From assembly GCA_012329085.1 (NCBI GenBank), contig JAAXQB010000266.1:1-9172 (forward strand): a DNA stretch of 9,172 bases, in the 5' to 3' direction. Positions 5,303 to 9,172 of this stretch are shown piece by piece (position 1 is the first letter of the stretch; the number at the start of each line of letters is the position of its first letter). Made by a program: the position numbers and the translations under genes. The DNA comes from Methanosarcinales archaeon. Its GTDB lineage: Archaea > Halobacteriota > Methanosarcinia > Methanosarcinales > Methanosarcinaceae. Below the pieces are notes generated by a model, which saw nothing but the letters and a program-made list of their open reading frames with translations, was not told the DNA's origin and searched no databases.

Positions 5303-5475
5303 AATGAGCAAACGCTCATTCGTTCCGAACAAGCAAACGCTCATTCGTTCCGAATGAGCTATTGAAAATTTTTTTTATTACATAATAATCGCTCATTTTC
5401 TACGAGAGAATGAACTTTACAAATTATATACCAACGATAGTTTGTTCAATTACGAGTTTCAAAAGTTTAAATATC
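5303..5475 (+). repeat. Hairpin repeat island 3 (composite element, plus orientation)
   Basis: A half-unit AATGAGC (5303-5309) is followed by AAAC and then two type A units. The first (5314-5334) is a mosaic: left arm GCTCATTCG, loop TTC, right arm CGAACAAGC, leaving two A-C mismatches. The second (5339-5359) is perfect: GCTCATTCG/CGAATGAGC, loop TTC, then TATTGAAAATTTT. A 23-base stretch is repeated directly at 5307-5329 and 5332-5354, period 25. Type C at 5391-5415 has GCTCATTTTCT/AGAGAATGAAC, loop ACG, with one C-A mismatch and one T-G pair. A decayed B unit follows at about 5409-5430 (right arm AAATTATATAC), then a decayed A unit after CCAAC. The island closes with TTTAAATATC, as does the far end of island 1. 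Order A-A-C-B-A'. Confidence 0.8.
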
Positions 5476-5551
5476 AAATCTGTGTCCATATATGTCATAA
5501 ATAAATAAAAATTATACGCCGCATTCAATAAAAATATTTAATTTATGTGCC

Positions 5552-6486
5552 ATGTATACTAATATTGGGAAAAAAATTTTATTTATTGGATTTATATTAT
5601 TATCTGGATTGCCATTTATAAATGATGCCATGTCTTTAATGATGGGAATTGCATTTAGTTTAATTTTAACACAATACTTGGATAAAAGAGTCTTCTATAT
5701 GGAGTAAAAGATTATTACAAATATCTGTTATTAGCATTGGTTTTAATTTAAGTTTAATGGATATTCTAAATGTGGAGAAAACTGTTTTAATTTTTATTGT
5801 AATTGCTATTGCCTTGATTTTACTTTTAGGAAAAATAATAGGCAAATTTTTTAAAATTCATGATAATACATCTACACTTATATCAATAAGTATGGCTATT
5901 TGTGGCGGAAGTGCTATTGCAGCTATTGCACCTATATTAAAATCCAATGATGAAGAAATTGCAATTTCCATCTCAATCATTTTTATTTTAAATTCTGTTG
6001 CACTTATTTTATTTCCATCTATTGGGCACCTTTTAAATTTAAGCCAAGTAGAATTTGGTCTATGGGCGGCATTGGCAATACATGATACTAGTAGTGTTGT
6101 GGGTGCTTCGGCAATCTATGGATGTTTGGCACTTTCTATTGCCACTGTGGTAAAACTTACTCGTGCACTTTTTATTATTCCCTTATCGATAAGTACCGCA
6201 TGGATTAAAAAAATCACAAAAACGAACTAAATTTCCTTTATTTATTTTAGGATTTATTTGTGCAATAATATTAAGAACAATTTTTCCACAATTTATGCCA
6301 CTATGGACTGGAGTGTCTTTTATTGCACAACAAGGTTTAGTTATAACTCTTTTTCTTATTGGATCTGGATTAACAACGAATCTTATAAAAAATGCAGGAT
6401 TTCGTCCATTAGTATTAGGGGTGATACTTTGGACATTAACGAGTGTATTAAGTCTTATTGCCATATTGAATGGTTGGATTTTATAA
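5552..6486 (+). pseudogene. YeiH/UPF0324 family membrane transporter, broken by two frameshifts
   Basis: YeiH/UPF0324 proteins are polytopic inner-membrane proteins annotated as putative sulfate exporters. Three frames together give one complete member. Frame 1 starts at ATG 5552 (MYTNIGKKILFIGF...) and stops at 5705-5707. The next frame resumes with ESSIWSKRLLQISVISIGF (from 5688) and carries the family core AICGGSAIAAIAPI, IGHLLNLSQVEFGLWAALAIHDTSSVVGA and VKLTRALFIIPL, stopping at 6228-6230. The last frame reads KRTKFPLFILGF, then FLIGSGL and FRPLVLGVILW, to TAA 6484-6486. Dropping one A from the run at 5684-5687 and one from the A7 run at 6207-6213 restores 310 residues, normal for the family. 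Both lesions are +1 changes in A runs. No membrane segment is lost, so the damage looks recent; sequencing error or frameshifting in expression are the alternatives. Confidence 0.85.
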
Positions 6487-6500
6487 AAATAATATAAATT

Positions 6501-6516
6501 AATCAATTAATTGATT
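6501..6516. promoter_or_regulatory. Perfect 16-base palindrome before the DUF123 gene
   Basis: AATCAATTAATTGATT reads the same on both strands. It follows a TATA-like AATATAAATTA (6491-6501) and precedes ATG 6548 by 32 bases, a position suited to an operator between box A and the transcription start. Short A/T palindromes are common in DNA of this composition, so function is uncertain. Confidence 0.3.
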
Positions 6517-6547
6517 GATAACTTAATGGTTTAATAAAATTATAAAA

Positions 6548-6970
6548 ATGAAAGGAACATATCTACTATTGATTGGACACTCAAAAGATAGCAATATAAA
6601 GGTGGGAGCACTTGGAGAAATTGAATTTAAAGCAGGATATTATATATATGTTGGATCGGCATTAAATGGATTAAAACCGCGACTATCAAGACATGCGAGG
6701 CAAAAAAAGAAATTGCATTGGCATATTGATTATTTACTACTTCATGGAATTATAATAAAAATGTTTTATATAGCACAAGACTCTAAATTAGAGTGTAAAG
6801 TAGGAAATGAATTGTTTAAAAATTTCAATCATATTTTAAATTTTGGTTCAAGTGATTGTAAGTGCAAAAGTCATCTTTTTTATAGTGAAAAAATAGAAGA
6901 CATTGAAAGATATATTAAATTAGAAACTCAATTTAAAGAAGTTGATTTTAAATTAAATTTAAATGTTTAA
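6548..6970 (+). CDS. DUF123 / GIY-YIG-like nuclease-family protein
   Basis: This belongs to the DUF123 (COG1833) family, a GIY-YIG-related domain found alone or fused to endonuclease III in archaea and some bacteria; it is thought to act on nucleic acid, but its reaction is not established. The conserved blocks are all present: KGTYLLLI at 2-9, VGALGEIEF at 19-27, the GIY-YIG-like GYYIYVGSA at 30-38, R45-x-x-RHARQKKKLHWHIDYLL (45-64), E82-C83, and FGSSDCKCKSHLFY at 99-112, whose Cys/Asp/His residues could bind metal or act in catalysis. At 140 residues it is the usual standalone length. The start fits KGTY at the N-terminus. There is no ribosome site. It lies 61 bases after the transporter pseudogene and 213 before rtcB, so it is probably its own unit. 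The C-terminal 25 residues are low complexity. Confidence 0.88.
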   Translation: MKGTYLLLIGHSKDSNIKVGALGEIEFKAGYYIYVGSALNGLKPRLSRHARQKKKLHWHIDYLLLHGIIIKMFYIAQDSKLECKVGNELFKNFNHILNFGSSDCKCKSHLFYSEKIEDIERYIKLETQFKEVDFKLNLNV

Positions 6971-7113
6971 TTGAGCGTAAATTTAAAGAATACACATGCA
7001 ATACTACTTTTTTAAAATAGATGTATTTTTAAAGACAAGATATTCAAAATGAATGAATGATTAAGTTGGATGAATTGCAAGTAAAATCCACAAATTCTTA
7101 ATATTTTTGAATT

Positions 7114-7176
7114 AATTTAAAAAAAAATTATTATAGCATTATTATTAGTATTACTACTACTATTTATTATAAAGGA
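7114..7176 (+). promoter_or_regulatory. Promoter region and ribosome binding site of rtcB
   Basis: AATTTAAAAA at 7114-7123 is the best box A candidate and would start transcription near 7145. A run of ATT triplets followed by ACT triplets (about 7137-7163) fills the leader. AAAGGA (7171-7176) ends 7 bases before ATG 7184 and is the clearest Shine-Dalgarno for a first gene in the window, unlike the apparently leaderless genes upstream. Confidence 0.45.
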
Positions 7177-7183
7177 AATATAG

Positions 7184-8677
7184 ATGAGAAAAATTAAAGA
7201 TACAGATTTAGAAAAAGTAGATGAATGGGACTTACCAGTTATACCAAAAGATTCATCCAATAATTTAATCTGGGATATTCCAAAAAGTTACAATCCGCAT
7301 ATGAGGGTACCAGGTCGTATATTTTTATCAAAAGATATGCTTTGTGACCTTGAAAAGAAAACAATTGAACAAATTGTAAATGTTGCCTCTCTTCCTGGAA
7401 TTTGTGAATATTCAATGGCAATGCCAGATACACATATGGGATATGGATTTCCAATAGGAGGAGTTGCAGCATTTGATGCAGAAGAGGGAATTATAAGTCC
7501 AGGCGGCGTTGGGTTTGATATTAATTGTGGAGTACGACTTATTCGTACAAATTTACAAAAAGAAGAAGTCACCCCAAAACTCAAATCACTTATAGATTCA
7601 CTTTTTAATGAAATTCCAAAAGGCGTTGGCTCAAAGAGTAAAATTCGTTTAACAGACAATGAACTTGATGATGTTTTTACACATGGTGCTACATGGGCAG
7701 TTGAAAATGGATATGGAGTTAAAAAAGATATTGAACATTGTGAAGGATTTGGACTTATAGAAGGTGCAGATCCAACATGCGTAAGTGAGTTAGCAAGAAA
7801 GAGAGGGAAACCACAAATTGGAACACTTGGAAGTGGAAATCATTTTGTCGAAGTGCAATCTGTAAGTGAAATGTATGATGGGGAAATCGCAAAAAATTTT
7901 GGTCTTGAATCTAATCAAGTTGTAATCATGGTTCATTGTGGTTCAAGAGGTGCAGGACATCAAATATGCACAGATTATGTTAAAGTGATGAATCAGGCAG
8001 TTAAAAAATATGGGATTCATATAACTGATAAACAACTTGCATGTGCACCTGCAAAATCAAGAGAGGCTCAAAATTATTATAAGGCTATGGCATGTGCAAC
8101 TAATTATGCATGGACAAATAGGCAAATAATAACCCATTGGATTCGCGAAGTATTTGAAAAAGTATTTAAAATGGATAGTGATGCTCTTGGTATGGACTTG
8201 ATATATGATGTTGCACACAATGTTGCAAAACTTGAAACTCATGCAATAGATGGGATAAAGAAAAAAGTATTTGTGCATAGAAAAGGTGCTACAAGAGCAT
8301 TTGGACCAGAGCATGCAGATCTTCCTAAAAAATATAAAAAATATGGGCAACCAGTGTTAATTCCAGGAAGCATGGGGACGCCATCTTATATTTTGCATGG
8401 AACAAATGCTTCAATGGATTTGACTTTTGGAAGTGCATGCCATGGTGCTGGACGAGTAATGAGCAGGTCGGCGGCAAAACGACAATTTAGGGGGACAGAT
8501 ATTGAAAAAAGACTTGGAAAATTGGGCATTATTGCACGGGCAACGCACCCATCTGTTATTGCAGAAGAAGCACCAGAAGTTTATAAATCGAGTAGTTCTG
8601 TTGTTAATGTAGTTCATGAGCTGGGAATTGCTAAAAAAGTCACACAAGTTATACCAATGGGGGTTATAAAAGGATGA
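7184..8677 (+). CDS. rtcB: RtcB, tRNA-splicing RNA ligase (3'-phosphate/5'-hydroxyl)
   Basis: RtcB joins RNA 2',3'-cyclic phosphate or 3'-phosphate ends to 5'-hydroxyl ends using GTP and Mn(II). In archaea it seals tRNA exons after intron removal and acts in RNA repair. The active site is complete: PDTHMGYG with D82 and H84, GGVGFDINCGVR with C115, GSGNHFVEV with N219, H220 and E223, MVHCGSRG with H251, YDVAHNVAK with H345, VHRKGATRAFGP (364-375), and SACHGAGR with H420, the guanylylated histidine. These align with Cys98, His203, His234, His329 and His404 of the Pyrococcus enzyme at a steady offset of 16-17 residues. At 497 residues it is full length; it lacks the intein found in some archaeal RtcB. 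The start is set by AAAGGA 7 bases upstream. No archease gene is adjacent. It overlaps the PUA gene by ATGA. Confidence 0.97.
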   Translation: MRKIKDTDLEKVDEWDLPVIPKDSSNNLIWDIPKSYNPHMRVPGRIFLSKDMLCDLEKKTIEQIVNVASLPGICEYSMAMPDTHMGYGFPIGGVAAFDAEEGIISPGGVGFDINCGVRLIRTNLQKEEVTPKLKSLIDSLFNEIPKGVGSKSKIRLTDNELDDVFTHGATWAVENGYGVKKDIEHCEGFGLIEGADPTCVSELARKRGKPQIGTLGSGNHFVEVQSVSEMYDGEIAKNFGLESNQVVIMVHCGSRGAGHQICTDYVKVMNQAVKKYGIHITDKQLACAPAKSREAQNYYKAMACATNYAWTNRQIITHWIREVFEKVFKMDSDALGMDLIYDVAHNVAKLETHAIDGIKKKVFVHRKGATRAFGPEHADLPKKYKKYGQPVLIPGSMGTPSYILHGTNASMDLTFGSACHGAGRVMSRSAAKRQFRGTDIEKRLGKLGIIARATHPSVIAEEAPEVYKSSSSVVNVVHELGIAKKVTQVIPMGVIKG

Positions 8678-9156
8678 ATATGCACTCTGAAAATCATTTA
8701 AAAAAACTTAAAAAGGTACGCATTATGGCAGATTATCAATTTGGAAAAGGTATTGGAAAAATACTTTTTCCAGAAAATGTTAAGTTTATTTTATCTAAAA
8801 CAAAGCGAATAAGGCAAATATTATGTGATGAAAAGCGAATTGCAACTGTTAGAGCAAAAGATGGCATGCTTACACTTAGCATAGATGGTGCAAATACAAT
8901 ACATAAAGCAACACAATCGCCACACATGAGGGTGGTTATTTTAGATGACGCAGTACCTTTTGTTGCAAAAGGAAAAACTGTTTTTTCAAAGCATGTTATT
9001 GATATAGATATGAATCTTAGGGCATTAGAAGAAGTGATGATTACAGATAAATCTGGTAAATTATGTGCCACAGGTCAATTATTGCTTGCACCAATGGAAA
9101 TTATTGAACTTGAACAAGGGGTTGCTGTTGATGTGAGGTGTGGGATTGATTCGTAA
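8674..9156 (+). CDS. PUA-domain protein resembling the C-terminal part of archaeosine tRNA-guanine transglycosylase
   Basis: This 160-residue protein matches the C2-PUA tail of archaeal tRNA-guanine transglycosylase (arcTGT) but lacks any catalytic barrel. Residues 15-80 resemble the small domain before PUA (VRIMADYQFGKGIGK, LFPENVKFILSKTKRIRQIL, LTLSIDGANTIHKA). Residues 85-157 are the PUA fold (MRVVILDDAVPFVAKGKTVFSKHV to LEQGVAVDVR), which binds structured RNA such as tRNA. It is probably an RNA-binding accessory factor; the specific target is unknown. The start ATG 8674 overlaps the rtcB stop (ATGA, 8674-8677), with GGGGG at 8660-8664 as a possible ribosome site. ATG 8680 is an alternative start. 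ATG 8725 would truncate the conserved VR-x-x-ADYQFG block. Coupling to rtcB suggests work on RNA processing or repair together. It could also be annotated as a TIGR00451-type uncharacterised protein. Confidence 0.85.
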   Translation: MNMHSENHLKKLKKVRIMADYQFGKGIGKILFPENVKFILSKTKRIRQILCDEKRIATVRAKDGMLTLSIDGANTIHKATQSPHMRVVILDDAVPFVAKGKTVFSKHVIDIDMNLRALEEVMITDKSGKLCATGQLLLAPMEIIELEQGVAVDVRCGIDS

Positions 9157-9172
9157 AAAATAATATGATTTG

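Noticed and set aside
5081..5344. Minus-strand reading frame over hicA and island 3
   Set aside because: It is antisense to hicA and continues into hairpin repeats; no protein-like features.
5303..5372. CRISPR-like array
   Set aside because: Repeats with a 25-base period occur, but there are only two full units, no unique spacers of regular length between them, and the repeats are hairpins in a composite element. No cas gene is present.
6258..6497. Plus-strand frame starting MCNNIKNNF
   Set aside because: It overlaps, in another frame, the C-terminal part of the YeiH-type transporter, which has clear family motifs.

Overview
The window looks like very AT-rich archaeal chromosome, most likely from a methanogen of the Methanomicrobia. 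This rests on several archaeal traits: TTTAAATA-type box A promoters, two genes that look leaderless, a tRNA gene without encoded CCA, T-rich rather than hairpin terminators, and archaeal-style families (LarC, an Hsp20 of the methanogen type, a standalone GIY-YIG DUF123 protein, RtcB followed by an arcTGT-like PUA protein). Taxon assignment is inference from recalled family resemblance, not a search. Long non-coding gaps, a doubly frameshifted transporter and an internally deleted toxin suggest an eroding genome, such as that of a host-associated or endosymbiotic methanogen; this is also inference.

All intact genes point right (+). Order: the tail of an unidentified gene (3-71); a repeat island; larC (404-1621), nickel-pincer cofactor nickel insertion; a YfcE/MJ0936-like phosphodiesterase (1661-2338); tRNA-Asp(GUC) (2434-2506); a long AT-rich spacer ending in a second repeat island; a small heat shock protein (3150-3689); a DtxR/MntR-family metal regulator (3780-4226); a 550-base gap; a hicB-hicA toxin-antitoxin pair (4789-5201) whose toxin lacks an internal block; a third repeat island; a YeiH/UPF0324 transporter pseudogene (5552-6486); a DUF123 GIY-YIG protein (6548-6970); and an rtcB-PUA pair (7184-9156) overlapping by ATGA.

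Functional links: rtcB and the PUA gene form a translationally coupled RNA-processing pair, with the tRNA gene elsewhere in the window. larC and the phosphodiesterase are adjacent, and the phosphodiesterase promoter carries an inverted repeat (TAGGTT/AACCTA) resembling half-sites of the DtxR-family operator; the same TTAGGTTA word touches the start codon of the DtxR-like gene itself.

The most unusual content is non-coding. Three intergenic islands (about 82-284 on the minus strand, 2871-3058 and 5303-5475 on the plus strand) are built from short perfect or near-perfect hairpins, mostly with exactly three-base loops. The stems differ between copies but remain paired, while the flanks CAAAC and TATTGAAAA stay constant. 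The hairpin types occur in the same order in each island, so these look like copies of one composite dispersed element that I do not recognise.
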